A DNA stretch of 64,000 nucleotides from Bacteroidales bacterium (GTDB lineage Bacteria; Bacteroidota; Bacteroidia; Bacteroidales; UBA10428): positions 1 through 64,000 of the forward strand of contig JAFGEO010000101.1 in NCBI GenBank assembly GCA_016931575.1, read 5' to 3'. This document shows positions 1-8,092 of this stretch, one piece after another. The notes beneath the pieces are model-generated. The model ran no database searches, was not told the DNA's origin, and worked only from the letters and a program-made list of their open reading frames with translations. A program made the position numbers and the translations under genes. Position 1 is the first letter of the stretch. Each line of letters begins with the position of its first letter.

Positions 1-325
1 CCTCATAACCGGCCCTGGTGAACTCTCCCAACCTTCCAGGCGTAAACACCCCGATAGCATAACTTTCCAGGAATGCCCCCAGGTTGTATATAAAGTTTCC
101 TGACCTGATATTTTCCGCCTTGAGCATCTGCCAGCGTATACCTTTGATTAGGAGCATAAGTAGCTGGAACAGGATTGCTAAAATAAAGAACAAGGGATTT
201 ATTTCCCGAAGGTTATTCCAGACTTTTGGAAGATCAAGACGCAGCAGAATGACTATAAACAAGGCAATACCAATAAGCCTCAGCAGCAGCAGCCAGTTCC
301 ATTTCTTTACTTCACGCAGCTTCAT
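1..325 (-). CDS. LPG synthase/AglD-type (UPF0104) membrane protein, 3' part missing
   Basis: The gene starts at the ATG at 325-323 and runs off the left edge, so about 108 N-terminal residues are visible. They begin MKLREVKKWNWLLLLRLIGI, with a membrane segment, a second hydrophobic stretch (about residues 36-55), and then FTPGRLGEFTRAGY. The PGRxGE motif after a hydrophobic helix is typical of the lysylphosphatidylglycerol synthase transmembrane family (PF03706). That family includes putative lipid or glycolipid flippases. The start lies 6 bases after the stop of the FrhB-like gene, so it is probably the last visible gene of the minus-strand operon starting near 3227. The neighbouring glycosyltransferase and methyltransferase suggest a role in moving or modifying a polyprenyl-linked glycan, which is inference. 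Confidence 0.75.
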   Translation of the reverse strand, partial: MKLREVKKWNWLLLLRLIGIALFIVILLRLDLPKVWNNLREINPLFFILAILFQLLMLLIKGIRWQMLKAENIRSGNFIYNLGAFLESYAIGVFTPGRLGEFTRAGYE

Positions 326-331
326 GCTCTG

Positions 332-1657
332 TCAGGTCAGGTTAGTACGTTTAATTTTATAGGTTGATTTTTTCCAGAATGTCCTGGCCTTTTCAAACCA
401 TTTTCCTATGAAGACGGGTGAGAACAACCCGATGAACCACCTTGCCGGAGTAGTCCCCAGCACCAGGAAAAGGAAGCTGATCATGGCCTCCATCAGGTAA
501 CGGCTAAGCGGGAAACCTTTAAGTGCATAGCCGTAATCAGGCACGGACCTTCCAGTTAATCTCCTGAACCTGATACGGATAAAGGCACCGCGTTTCTTCA
601 GGTCGTAACCATGGGAATGCATGGTGATCGCTTCATTTTCCGTAATTTCCCCAAAACTGATGTACCCCTCATCGACCATCTTTTGAAGGAGATCATTCCC
701 TGTCTTCGTCCGCGTGAAAAGGATGGAATATCCCATTCCCCTCTCTTCATAATCCGGGGCCCAGGCATCGCCCCCGGAGATATCAGTAAACTCATTTGTA
801 AGATCGGTACAGTAAAGGCTGTTTTTCAGAATATGAAAGGGGATAAGATAATTGGCATGGAATTTTTTCAGCTCAATGACCCGCCCTCCCCGCATTTCGA
901 TTCGCATGTTTCCCGGCCATTCCCCGTGACGGAAATACAGTTTTTCAATCGCCGTATAATCATTTTCGTGATAGGTCCTCAACAGGCTTCGTACCGAAGA
1001 AAAATGAAGGGTATTTCCATAAAAAGGACCGAAAATATACTTTATCCTTGTTACTGCGGGATCGTTTATTGCCTGCAACTTGCGGATCGACTGGACCTGG
1101 GGCGGTAAACCGATATAGGCCAGATCGCCATCAAAAGAGGCAATGGCAGGCAATAGTTCATTTACCGAACTGATGCAATATTTACTTTGCGCAGCGTCCA
1201 GGACTTCTTCCCGGGTAGTAGCAATCACCGGCTCATTTAACCAGGGCTTATCAGGATTCATCCTGAGGGTGACCACTCCCCGGATCATTTTCTTCTCCAG
1301 CAGATAGATCAGGATCTGTGAAATGATGCCTCCGCTGGCCCCGTTGGCACGAATAGCAGGATCAGTTGAGTAGCCTATGCCTATTCGCTCGTAGGGCCCT
1401 GTGTAGGGATGAAAATGAGATGCATTCCTGTAAAATAATTCCCGATAAGCCGGGAAATCAAAATACTTTCCGCTGCAGGCTTCCCAGATCCGGCCGGCCT
1501 GTTCCTCAGAAAGTTCCTTCACCAGTTTGGGCCGGTATTCCCCTTCCCTGTCTACCATAACAATGGCACCATCCGACAATCCAACACAGCTTCCACACCG
1601 GTTGCACAGATCGGAGCGCATAATAGCCTTTAATTCTCTATATTTTTTCGCAGACAT
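332..1657 (-). CDS. FrhB-like iron-sulfur protein (coenzyme F420 hydrogenase beta-subunit family)
   Basis: 441 residues. Cys18, Cys21 and Cys24 (CNRCGSC) form the start of a 4Fe-4S motif. The following GGII and GDAWAPDYEERGMG segments match the FrhB N- and C-terminal domains (PF04422/PF04432). In Bacteroidota such proteins are often encoded in exopolysaccharide or glycolipid loci and are not linked to F420 itself. They are thought to be flavin/Fe-S redox proteins that modify sugars or lipids, with substrate unknown. The start overlaps the end of the upstream methyltransferase gene by 20 bases, which indicates an operon. The C-terminal ~60 residues include a hydrophobic stretch (LMEAMISFLFLVLGTTPARW) that may bind the membrane. 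Confidence 0.8.
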   Translation of the reverse strand: MSAKKYRELKAIMRSDLCNRCGSCVGLSDGAIVMVDREGEYRPKLVKELSEEQAGRIWEACSGKYFDFPAYRELFYRNASHFHPYTGPYERIGIGYSTDPAIRANGASGGIISQILIYLLEKKMIRGVVTLRMNPDKPWLNEPVIATTREEVLDAAQSKYCISSVNELLPAIASFDGDLAYIGLPPQVQSIRKLQAINDPAVTRIKYIFGPFYGNTLHFSSVRSLLRTYHENDYTAIEKLYFRHGEWPGNMRIEMRGGRVIELKKFHANYLIPFHILKNSLYCTDLTNEFTDISGGDAWAPDYEERGMGYSILFTRTKTGNDLLQKMVDEGYISFGEITENEAITMHSHGYDLKKRGAFIRIRFRRLTGRSVPDYGYALKGFPLSRYLMEAMISFLFLVLGTTPARWFIGLFSPVFIGKWFEKARTFWKKSTYKIKRTNLT

Positions 1658-2372
1658 AAAATTGACGAATCCCTAATTCTGAAATACAAGTTCTTTGCAG
1701 CTTACGAATGATCCACTCCCCGAATTTTTGTATAAACACAGGTCCTACAGGAATTAACAAGGTTCCGTAATGGTGCAGCACGTTCCATCCCGTATGTTTC
1801 AGCAAGGTTTTAACTTCCCGGGAAGATAAAAATCGGTGAGGCCCTTCACCATGGCCGCCAAAAAAAAAGGTAAACACCCTATAGGCAGGCTCGCTGGTCC
1901 GTGGCGGACAACTGAGAACCATTCTGGCTTCCGGGGAGGAAATTCTGTGCAGTTCCCAAAGAAAATCAACTGGCGATGCAACATGCTCCAGGGTTTCAAG
2001 GCATACAATCCTGGAAAACTGCTCCCGTTCAAACGGAAGTTCAGAATAAGTCTGGACCTTTACCTGTTCCACATACGGACGTACACGCCTTGCTTCGTTC
2101 ATTAAGCCCTGCGAAATTTCTGCATTGATAACCCGGACGGAAGGTTCCCTGCTCAGAATATATTCTGCAGCTTCGCAGTCCCTGCTGGTGATATTTAAAA
2201 TTGTGCTGTTGCTTTCAGGACTCAAATGCTTTAGCATTTCAATGAAACGCTGGTCATGCGCCTGCCTTACCTTATTATTTTCCCGGATATAGCTATCACT
2301 CACACGATCCCAATGAGCTTCAACATCCTGATCGGACCATGGATTTTTTCTATCCAAAATACTCCTGCCCAT
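1638..2372 (-). CDS. SAM-dependent methyltransferase-like protein
   Basis: 244 residues with a class I methyltransferase layout. There is a beta-strand/loop near residues 58-72 (STILNITSRDCEAAEYIL), then FSRIVCLETLEHVASP and a MVLSCPP strand, as in Methyltransf_11/UbiE-like enzymes. The oddity is motif I: the usual glycine-rich D/E-x-G-x-G is absent and replaced by NITSRDCE, so SAM binding may be altered or lost. It lies 6 bases after the GT2 gene and overlaps the FrhB-like gene, within the same minus-strand operon. A role in methylating a glycan or lipid precursor is inference from context. Confidence 0.75.
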   Translation of the reverse strand: MGRSILDRKNPWSDQDVEAHWDRVSDSYIRENNKVRQAHDQRFIEMLKHLSPESNSTILNITSRDCEAAEYILSREPSVRVINAEISQGLMNEARRVRPYVEQVKVQTYSELPFEREQFSRIVCLETLEHVASPVDFLWELHRISSPEARMVLSCPPRTSEPAYRVFTFFFGGHGEGPHRFLSSREVKTLLKHTGWNVLHHYGTLLIPVGPVFIQKFGEWIIRKLQRTCISELGIRQFYVCEKI

Positions 2373-2378
2373 ATAAAC

Positions 2379-3227
2379 CTAACGTTTATTAAGCGTTGAA
2401 ATTTGCTCAGAAATAAGGCCCATAAAAAAGAAAAGCACCCCCATCATGCTGGCCAGGATAGCCGTGTTCGAAAAACGCTCATACGAAATATACCCGTAGA
2501 TACCCCAAAGGATTCCGGCAATGAACATAAACAGACTGACCGGCAGAAATACCTTCAGGGGATTAAAGATAACAACCATTTTGAGGATAATCAGCAAGGT
2601 GCTGGGACCATGTCTCAGCTGCCTGACTGTACTTTTTCCCAGCCGCTTGTTCACTTTAATGGGATAATATTCTACAAAGTATCCCAGGTTCATGAAGGCA
2701 ACGGTGCTGGTGGTTGAAAATGAGAACGAATCAGAAAACAGATGCAATTTGTCAACGAGCTTATCACGACGTATTACACGAAGTCCGGAGTTCAGGTCAG
2801 GGATCTTCCTGCCGGTAAGAAAATTGGCTGTGCATGTCAATATCCACTTCCCTGGCCGGCGAAGCCAATCCTGATGCGAATCTTTACCCCTCATACCGAT
2901 CAGCATGTCATAACCACCCCGGTTATTCCACAAATTGATCAGATCTTCAGGATTATGCTGTCCGTCAGCATCATACAGGGCAATGTACTCTGAAGATGCA
3001 GCGCGTATGCCTGTTTTCAGCGAAGCTCCATAACCCTTGTTATACGGATGATTTATCAATTCAACGCTTTTAGATTCGACGATCTGTTGTGTCCCGTCTG
3101 TTGAACCGTCATTGATAACAATGATCCTGAAATTATGCTTTTTTGCTTCGGGGATCAGCAGGTCGAGCGTCTGCCCGATACCCTCCTCCTCATTATAAGC
3201 CGGTAGAATGATGGTCAATTCACTCAT
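2379..3227 (-). CDS. GT2 family glycosyltransferase (polyprenyl-phosphate sugar transferase-like)
   Basis: 282 residues. The N-terminus (LTIILPAYNEEEGIGQTLD) and INDGSTDGT at residues 38-46 are the GT-A nucleotide-sugar fold. The DxD-type motif is D86-A-D88 in LYDADGQHNPED. The order resembles dolichol/undecaprenyl-phosphate mannosyl- or glucosyltransferases (DPM1/GtrB type). Two C-terminal membrane helices (about 225-275) fit the membrane-anchored GtrB-like group. It is the first gene of the minus-strand set running towards the left edge. Its likely role is transfer of a sugar from a nucleotide donor to a lipid carrier on the inner membrane. The sugar cannot be read from sequence. Confidence 0.88.
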   Translation of the reverse strand: MSELTIILPAYNEEEGIGQTLDLLIPEAKKHNFRIIVINDGSTDGTQQIVESKSVELINHPYNKGYGASLKTGIRAASSEYIALYDADGQHNPEDLINLWNNRGGYDMLIGMRGKDSHQDWLRRPGKWILTCTANFLTGRKIPDLNSGLRVIRRDKLVDKLHLFSDSFSFSTTSTVAFMNLGYFVEYYPIKVNKRLGKSTVRQLRHGPSTLLIILKMVVIFNPLKVFLPVSLFMFIAGILWGIYGYISYERFSNTAILASMMGVLFFFMGLISEQISTLNKR

Positions 3228-3331
3228 AATTCTCAGAGCATTACCATGCTCATTTTGTAAGAGATATGTTGCTATTCAGAAATAATACCCGAATATAACA
3301 CTTTTAGAACGATGAATACTCCGATAAACTG

Positions 3332-3359
3332 AAAACCCGGACTACAATTCATAGTCGGG
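3332..3359 (-). terminator. Probable intrinsic terminator after the 3376-5160 gene
   Basis: On the minus strand, CCCGACTA and TAGTCCGGG pair with one bulged base, followed by TTTT. It lies just downstream of the large membrane protein gene and separates it from the glycosyltransferase operon. The stem is short and imperfect. Confidence 0.5.
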
Positions 3360-3375
3360 ACAGGCCTAACTACCC

Positions 3376-5160
3376 TTAGTGTTGTTTCTTTTCTCCAGCA
3401 TATTTCTGAATGGCCATCAACAGCCTGTATGAATCGAGGCTCATGCCTCTGTTGTTAGCTGCAGCTTCCTGGGAATGTTTCTCAGAGGGAGTTGCAGACT
3501 GAAACTGAGCTTTTATATCCAGAATCTCATCCATGCAGGCAAGCTTATATACCCGGACAATGCCGCCGGAGGAGGTATATTCCGGTGCATAGAAATCCCT
3601 GAGTATCCTTTCCATGTTAGGATCCTCAGGAGTCTCTCCCTTTTTCCGGTTATCATTGAACCGAATGACGTAGCTGGCAAGTTTGATATCCCGGGGTTCG
3701 GTGCCATCATAGCTAGTTGAAAACCCATGCAGGATCAGGCTGTCACCGACATAATTCAAAGGTATTCGCTGATTGTTCCAGCGTACCGGGAACTGCCCGT
3801 CACTCTGGGGAGCTTTTATACTGATAAGTGCTTTATCAACCCCTGCATAACAGATGAAATGGTTGGTATACCACCTCACTGATTCATTCACCGGAAAGTA
3901 TATTGTATTCTCAGGGATCATTTCTCCGGCTTCCTCTACCTCCGCTATCACAGCATTTATCTTTATGTACACATTATGCAGTATGATTTTCTGGTACACA
4001 AAGAGCACCATCATCACCGCTATGGCCGCCAGGCTAAGCCTCTTTGGAAAATCCTTTTGTGCGAGCCAGATCAGTAAAATGAACTGAAAGGCTACCCCCA
4101 GGCGATCTACCATGTTCCCTGAGAAGAGTGCCTCAGGCATAAAGAAGTAAGCAGTAAAAAGGAATACTCCGATAAAAAGCCAGGTATTCTCCGGCTTGTC
4201 CCTTAACCGCCGTAAGCTTGATTTCATGCCGGTTTTCTTTGCCTGATTAATAAAGCTGTACGCTAAATAAAACAGGAGAACAGCGATCACAATAAACATT
4301 CCTGTGGTTGGAAAAACCTCCAGGTCGCGCTGGAAACCATGCAGTAACCTGAGATGAACCAGGTCCGTTAGCCTGTCACTCAGTGCTTGCTGCCGAACTG
4401 TATTTCCGGCACCGAATGAATCGACATGCCGGTAATACAGGGAAAAAAGAATGATGGCAGGCATGGCGGCCAGCAAAATTTTCAGGGATTTCAACAGAAA
4501 GTCCGTAAATGCCTTCTTAAACATTTTTAGATCCTGGGATTCTTTTATAAGACCCGCCAACAAATACAGTATGAGAATCAGTCCTGTAAAAGCGAAAACG
4601 GTAGCATGAACCAGGTACACAAGCAGAAGCAGGAGCATGATGAAACTATACTCCTTTACCCCCATCCTTTTTTCATGCCTGATCAGGTACCCGAAGAAAA
4701 GAAATAATGCGCTGAAGCCAAGGGAGAAGGTGTAGTATCCCAACAGAAAAAAATGATGCAGGGCAAAAGGGAAGATCAGAAAACTTACCGGATTGTTACC
4801 TTTCCCCGAAGCCTTAACCAGATAGCGGAATGAAAAATACAGGCTCCAGAGGTAGAGCACAATGAAGAATTTTTCCGCCAGGCAGGCCGGTAAAAACAGG
4901 TGGAATATCCCGATAGCGAAATGTGCCCCCCAATAGCCGACTATTACGGGATTAATCCGAAAATACTCCCTTACGGCATCGTTCCCGAAAAGTATACTCT
5001 TCAGCAGGTTTACGGAATACAGGTGTTGCGGTCCGTCAAGCGAAGGAACATATTTCACAAAGAAGAAGGGGACAACACTAAGAACTGCGATAGAATAAAA
5101 CCAAAACCTCTCGTTTTTATACCACTCGCCCTTCATGTCCGGCAATTTACTAAACCCCAT
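3376..5160 (-). CDS. Polytopic membrane protein of unknown function
   Basis: About 594 residues from the chosen ATG at 5160. Another ATG at 5136 is equally possible, and upstream extension would run deep into the NUDIX gene. Roughly ten hydrophobic helices fill the first ~380 residues. They are followed by a soluble C-terminal part (~200 residues) with aromatic and charged residues (VRWYTNHFICYAG, YVIRFNDNRKKGE). The first extracytoplasmic loop has PSLDGPQHLYSVN. An Asp-containing motif in this place is common in GT-C glycosyltransferases, and the helix-plus-soluble-tail layout also fits them, but no family is recognised. The gene overlaps the NUDIX gene by 11 bases and is probably co-transcribed with it. 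Confidence 0.75.
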   Translation of the reverse strand: MGFSKLPDMKGEWYKNERFWFYSIAVLSVVPFFFVKYVPSLDGPQHLYSVNLLKSILFGNDAVREYFRINPVIVGYWGAHFAIGIFHLFLPACLAEKFFIVLYLWSLYFSFRYLVKASGKGNNPVSFLIFPFALHHFFLLGYYTFSLGFSALFLFFGYLIRHEKRMGVKEYSFIMLLLLLVYLVHATVFAFTGLILILYLLAGLIKESQDLKMFKKAFTDFLLKSLKILLAAMPAIILFSLYYRHVDSFGAGNTVRQQALSDRLTDLVHLRLLHGFQRDLEVFPTTGMFIVIAVLLFYLAYSFINQAKKTGMKSSLRRLRDKPENTWLFIGVFLFTAYFFMPEALFSGNMVDRLGVAFQFILLIWLAQKDFPKRLSLAAIAVMMVLFVYQKIILHNVYIKINAVIAEVEEAGEMIPENTIYFPVNESVRWYTNHFICYAGVDKALISIKAPQSDGQFPVRWNNQRIPLNYVGDSLILHGFSTSYDGTEPRDIKLASYVIRFNDNRKKGETPEDPNMERILRDFYAPEYTSSGGIVRVYKLACMDEILDIKAQFQSATPSEKHSQEAAANNRGMSLDSYRLLMAIQKYAGEKKQH

Positions 5161-5761
5161 AATAGGTAAAAACATCACGTATGGCCGGATAGGTATTCTG
5201 AAGATAGTATTCCAGTTTATCTGCCGGGACCCAATGTACATCCGTTATCTGTTCTTGAGCCTGGGGTACAGGCATTTCGGTTCCTGAAAAGCTCATTTCA
5301 AACCACATGGTCTTTTTCAGGGCTACACCCTCCTTGTAAGGATATGTATGGTAGGTAGAAATCAATGGGCGGTCAAGTACAATCTTTTTAAGTCCGGTTT
5401 CTTCCCTTACTTCGCGAAGGGCCCCGTCTTCAAAACTTTCCTTTTTTTCCAGTTTGCCTTTCGGGAGGTCCCACCTGCCGCGGCGATGAATCAGCAGGTA
5501 CTCGCCTTTCTGATTACGAACCAGTCCCCCGCCGGCATTAACCGGAATAAAACACCTGGTGAATTCTTCCCGCAATTCCTCAATATCCTTATGAAAAAGG
5601 TAGAGCGTGTCAATCCGGGTAAGTTTACTGTAAAAGCTGATCAATTCCCTTAAATCCTCCGTCTCACGGTACTTATAAAACAACCCGTATTTCACCTCAA
5701 AATGTTTGGCGAAATTATCCGTCAAAAAGAGCTTACGATCGTTAAAAAAAACTTTATACAT
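5150..5761 (-). CDS. NUDIX hydrolase with N-terminal extension
   Basis: 203 residues. A complete NUDIX box is present at about 98-120: G-x5-E-x7-REVREETGL (GKLEKKE...ALREVREETGL). This coordinates the metal used to hydrolyse a nucleoside diphosphate linked to another group. WDLPKGKLEKKE immediately before is typical of the ADP-ribose/ADP-sugar or diadenosine polyphosphate branches. The first ~75 residues are an extra domain with no recognised family. Its start codon is only 8 bases from that of the divergent pyrE gene. The downstream membrane-protein gene overlaps its end. The substrate cannot be told. Confidence 0.9.
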   Translation of the reverse strand: MYKVFFNDRKLFLTDNFAKHFEVKYGLFYKYRETEDLRELISFYSKLTRIDTLYLFHKDIEELREEFTRCFIPVNAGGGLVRNQKGEYLLIHRRGRWDLPKGKLEKKESFEDGALREVREETGLKKIVLDRPLISTYHTYPYKEGVALKKTMWFEMSFSGTEMPVPQAQEQITDVHWVPADKLEYYLQNTYPAIRDVFTYYGV

Positions 5762-5764
5762 TTG
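5757..5764 (+). promoter_or_regulatory. Bacteroidota -7 box (TACATTTG) for pyrE
   Basis: The sequence TACATTTG fits TAnnTTTG exactly and ends 5 bases before the pyrE ATG at 5770. The predicted transcript start therefore falls on or within a base or two of the start codon, suggesting a leaderless mRNA. No clear -33 TTTG is seen at the normal spacing. The box also overlaps the NUDIX start codon on the other strand. Confidence 0.55.
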
Positions 5765-5769
5765 CCGGT

Positions 5770-6402
5770 ATGAAAGAATATGAAAAACAAATAGCGCAAC
5801 AACTTCTGCAAATTAATGCAATAAAATTAAATCCCGCAAAGCCATTTGTCTGGGCCTCTGGCTGGAATTCACCCATTTATTGCGACAATCGGAAGACTTT
5901 ATCCTATCCGGCCGTTCGCGGCATGATCAGGGATAGTTTCGTTCAACTCGTAAGGGAAAAGTACCCTTCAGCTGAAGGTATTGCCGGGGTAGCAACCGGG
6001 GCTATCGCACATGGTGTGTTGGTTGCCGAGGCTATGGACCTTCCTTTCATCTACATACGCTCGGCATCGAAGGGGCATGGATTAGAGAATCTGATTGAGG
6101 GCCAGTATTCGCCGGATCAACGTTTCGTGGTGATTGAAGACCTGATTTCTACCGGCGGGAGCAGTCTTAAAGCTGTAAATGCACTGCGTGACAGTGGCTG
6201 CGAGGTTTTAGGCATGCTTGCCATCTTTAGCTATGGCTTCCCAAAAGCTGTTGATAACTTTTCTGAGGCCAAATGCCAGATCGACACCCTGAGCAACTAT
6301 GAGACACTCATCCAGATCGCATCCGAAACCGGATACGTCAGCGAAAACGAAATAGAAACACTTCGGGAGTGGAGAAAATCTCCGGATACCTGGAAAAAAT
6401 AA
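5770..6402 (+). CDS. pyrE: Orotate phosphoribosyltransferase
   Basis: 210 residues, the normal length. The enzyme joins orotate to PRPP to make orotidine 5'-phosphate in pyrimidine synthesis. The PRPP-binding loop is visible as FVVIEDLISTGGSS, together with the SPIYCDNRKTLSYP segment and the GxATGAIAHG stretch typical of PyrE. An SRPBCC-like gene follows 3 bases after its stop. Confidence 0.95.
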   Translation: MKEYEKQIAQQLLQINAIKLNPAKPFVWASGWNSPIYCDNRKTLSYPAVRGMIRDSFVQLVREKYPSAEGIAGVATGAIAHGVLVAEAMDLPFIYIRSASKGHGLENLIEGQYSPDQRFVVIEDLISTGGSSLKAVNALRDSGCEVLGMLAIFSYGFPKAVDNFSEAKCQIDTLSNYETLIQIASETGYVSENEIETLREWRKSPDTWKK

Positions 6403-6405
6403 AGC

Positions 6406-6816
6406 ATGAAATTAGAGAGCAAGATAGCCCGTGCAGGGAGTGCTGATGAAAAGGTATTCAACTTCCTTACGGATTTCAATAACTTCGAGAACCTGATCCC
6501 TAAAGACAAAGTTGAAGCCTGGGAATCTGATAAGGACTGGTGTCGTTTCAAAGTAAATCCTATAGGGAATACCGGTATCAAGATCCTTGAAAAAGAACCC
6601 TTCACATTGATTAAGTTGTCCAGCCTGGAGGAAGGGAAATTCGACTTTTCCTTCTGGGTTCAGATCAAGCAGGCTGGTGAAAACAATTGTTATCTGAAGC
6701 TTACCCTTGAAGTTCATCTGAATGCCATGCTGGAAATGATGGCGAAAAAACCACTGCAGGAATTCCTGGATAAGCTGGTTGACCAGTTATCTGTGTACCC
6801 TTACCCGGAGACCTAA
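6406..6816 (+). CDS. SRPBCC/START-like small protein
   Basis: 136 residues. The sequence begins KLESKIARAGSADEKVFNFLTD and continues with NFENLIPKD and a strand-rich middle (FSFWVQIKQAGENNCYLKLTLEV), ending in a long helix (MMAKKPLQEFLDKLVDQL). This is the helix-grip layout of SRPBCC (Bet v 1/polyketide cyclase-like) proteins, which bind hydrophobic ligands. It is adjacent to pyrE and probably in its transcript. It overlaps the convergent birA gene by 4 bases. The ligand and function are unknown. Confidence 0.75.
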   Translation: MKLESKIARAGSADEKVFNFLTDFNNFENLIPKDKVEAWESDKDWCRFKVNPIGNTGIKILEKEPFTLIKLSSLEEGKFDFSFWVQIKQAGENNCYLKLTLEVHLNAMLEMMAKKPLQEFLDKLVDQLSVYPYPET

Positions 6817-7547
6817 AGTACCAGGGTAATTTCATTGTACAGATACGCTTTCAGTTCGTTTTCCTCTGAGCGTATCAGGATTTCCCCCTGGGGCCGGATA
6901 TCCTCAAGTGTCCCATGGCACGTTTCGCCTCCTACGATAAATTTAACCAGGCTGCCCAGACCAAGTACCTTTTGCAGGTAGTTCCGGTGCAGCAGCTCCC
7001 ATTGGTTTTCCCTGACCAATTGGTACCTGTGGGCCAGATGATCCAGCAAAACCCCGGCAAAATAAATCCTGTCTACCTCATTGCCCAATACATTTCTCAA
7101 GGATATTGGATTGGGTAAATCAGAAGGGAAACTTGTGGCATTCAGATTCAAACCCAGTCCGATGATCGATTGCCTGATCCGGGAACCCGAAAGTGAATTC
7201 TCAATCAACAGCCCCCCAAGCTTCTTCCCCTGGAGGTAGATATCATTGGGCCATTTAATCCCTGGGCTGACACCAAAGGCCCGCAGGGTATCCATCACAC
7301 TAAGCGATACCAACTCGTTGAGAAAAAAATGATCCTGAACCGAAATAGCAGGTTTCAGAAGAATGCTCATCAACAGGTTTTCCTTTGGCGCGGAATGCCA
7401 TCTGTGATCTCCTCTGCCACGACCGGTTGTCTGAAAATCTGCCAAAATAACAGTCCCCTCCTTTCCCCTGCCCTCGGAAATAAACTTTTTCATCACTTCA
7501 TTTGTTGAAGTAACTTGCTGATAATCTATAATTTCAAATTCCAACAT
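6813..7547 (-). CDS. birA: Biotin--[acetyl-CoA-carboxylase] ligase, catalytic form without HTH
   Basis: 244 residues. The enzyme activates biotin to biotinyl-AMP and attaches it to the lysine of acetyl-CoA carboxylase carrier protein. The signature TTGRGRGDHRWHS holds the GRGR-x4-W adenylate-binding motif, and WPNDIYLQGKKLGGLLIE is the second conserved block. The usual N-terminal DNA-binding domain is missing, so it probably does not act as a repressor. The C-terminal SH3-like domain is present. Confidence 0.93.
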   Translation of the reverse strand: MLEFEIIDYQQVTSTNEVMKKFISEGRGKEGTVILADFQTTGRGRGDHRWHSAPKENLLMSILLKPAISVQDHFFLNELVSLSVMDTLRAFGVSPGIKWPNDIYLQGKKLGGLLIENSLSGSRIRQSIIGLGLNLNATSFPSDLPNPISLRNVLGNEVDRIYFAGVLLDHLAHRYQLVRENQWELLHRNYLQKVLGLGSLVKFIVGGETCHGTLEDIRPQGEILIRSEENELKAYLYNEITLVL

Positions 7548-7567
7548 GCTAAAATATTCTTATACAA

Positions 7568-7575
7568 CAAAAATA
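7568..7575 (-). promoter_or_regulatory. -7 box (TATTTTTG) for birA
   Basis: The minus strand reads TATTTTTG, an exact TAnnTTTG match about 20 bases upstream of the birA start. No convincing -33 box is visible. Confidence 0.5.
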
Positions 7576-7682
7576 AAATGATTTGTGGTACTGTTATTGA
7601 TTTTAGGAAATGTCCAGGTAATGGGTCTTATTGACTGCAATTTTGACCTGTTGACATGAAACATAAATAGTCATAAATTCAT

Positions 7683-7690
7683 TACATTTG
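7683..7690 (+). promoter_or_regulatory. -7 box (TACATTTG) for the rsfS-ftsH run
   Basis: TACATTTG matches TAnnTTTG exactly and lies about 27 bases upstream of the rsfS TTG start. The transcript would have a short leader of roughly 20 bases. A TTTTGACC stretch is too far upstream (about 37 bases) to be a normal -33 box. Confidence 0.55.
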
Positions 7691-7717
7691 CAGTAAAATA
7701 TATTCGAAGATAATCTA

Positions 7718-8080
7718 TTGGCAAACAAGAATTTACTTTTAGAAAATATTATCGAGGGGATCCTTCAGATAAAGGGGCAGGAAATTGTAGATATTGATCT
7801 GACAAAAATAAACAGTACCCTTTGTGATCATTTCATAATTTGTCATGCCGAATCAGGCACCCAGGTTGGTGCAATAGCTGATTCCGTGGAAAAACTGGTA
7901 AAAGAGAGTTTAAATATCCGGGTTGGGCATCGTGAAGGAATGCAGAATGCCTCCTGGGTTCTGCTTGATTTCAGTGATATTGTCGTTCATATTTTCCAGC
8001 GTGAAATCAGAGATTACTATAAGATTGAAGAACTCTGGGGAGATGCACACCAGACAAAAATTGAAGAGAGTTACAATTAA
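7718..8080 (+). CDS. rsfS: Ribosomal silencing factor RsfS
   Basis: 120 residues from a TTG start (7718). An in-frame TAA at 7694 and no ATG between make this the only reasonable start. The family binds ribosomal protein L14 (uL14) and blocks joining of the subunits in slow growth. Visible signatures are INSTLCDHFIICHAESG, RVGHREG and WVLLDFSDIVVHIFQ. It lies 12 bases before ftsH, an arrangement common in Bacteroidota. Confidence 0.93.
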   Translation: MANKNLLLENIIEGILQIKGQEIVDIDLTKINSTLCDHFIICHAESGTQVGAIADSVEKLVKESLNIRVGHREGMQNASWVLLDFSDIVVHIFQREIRDYYKIEELWGDAHQTKIEESYN

Positions 8081-8092
8081 ATTATTTCATCA

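Noticed and set aside
611-1108. 165-codon open frame opposite the FrhB-like gene
   Set aside because: It is the complement of a well-supported FrhB-type protein and contains no recognisable domain.
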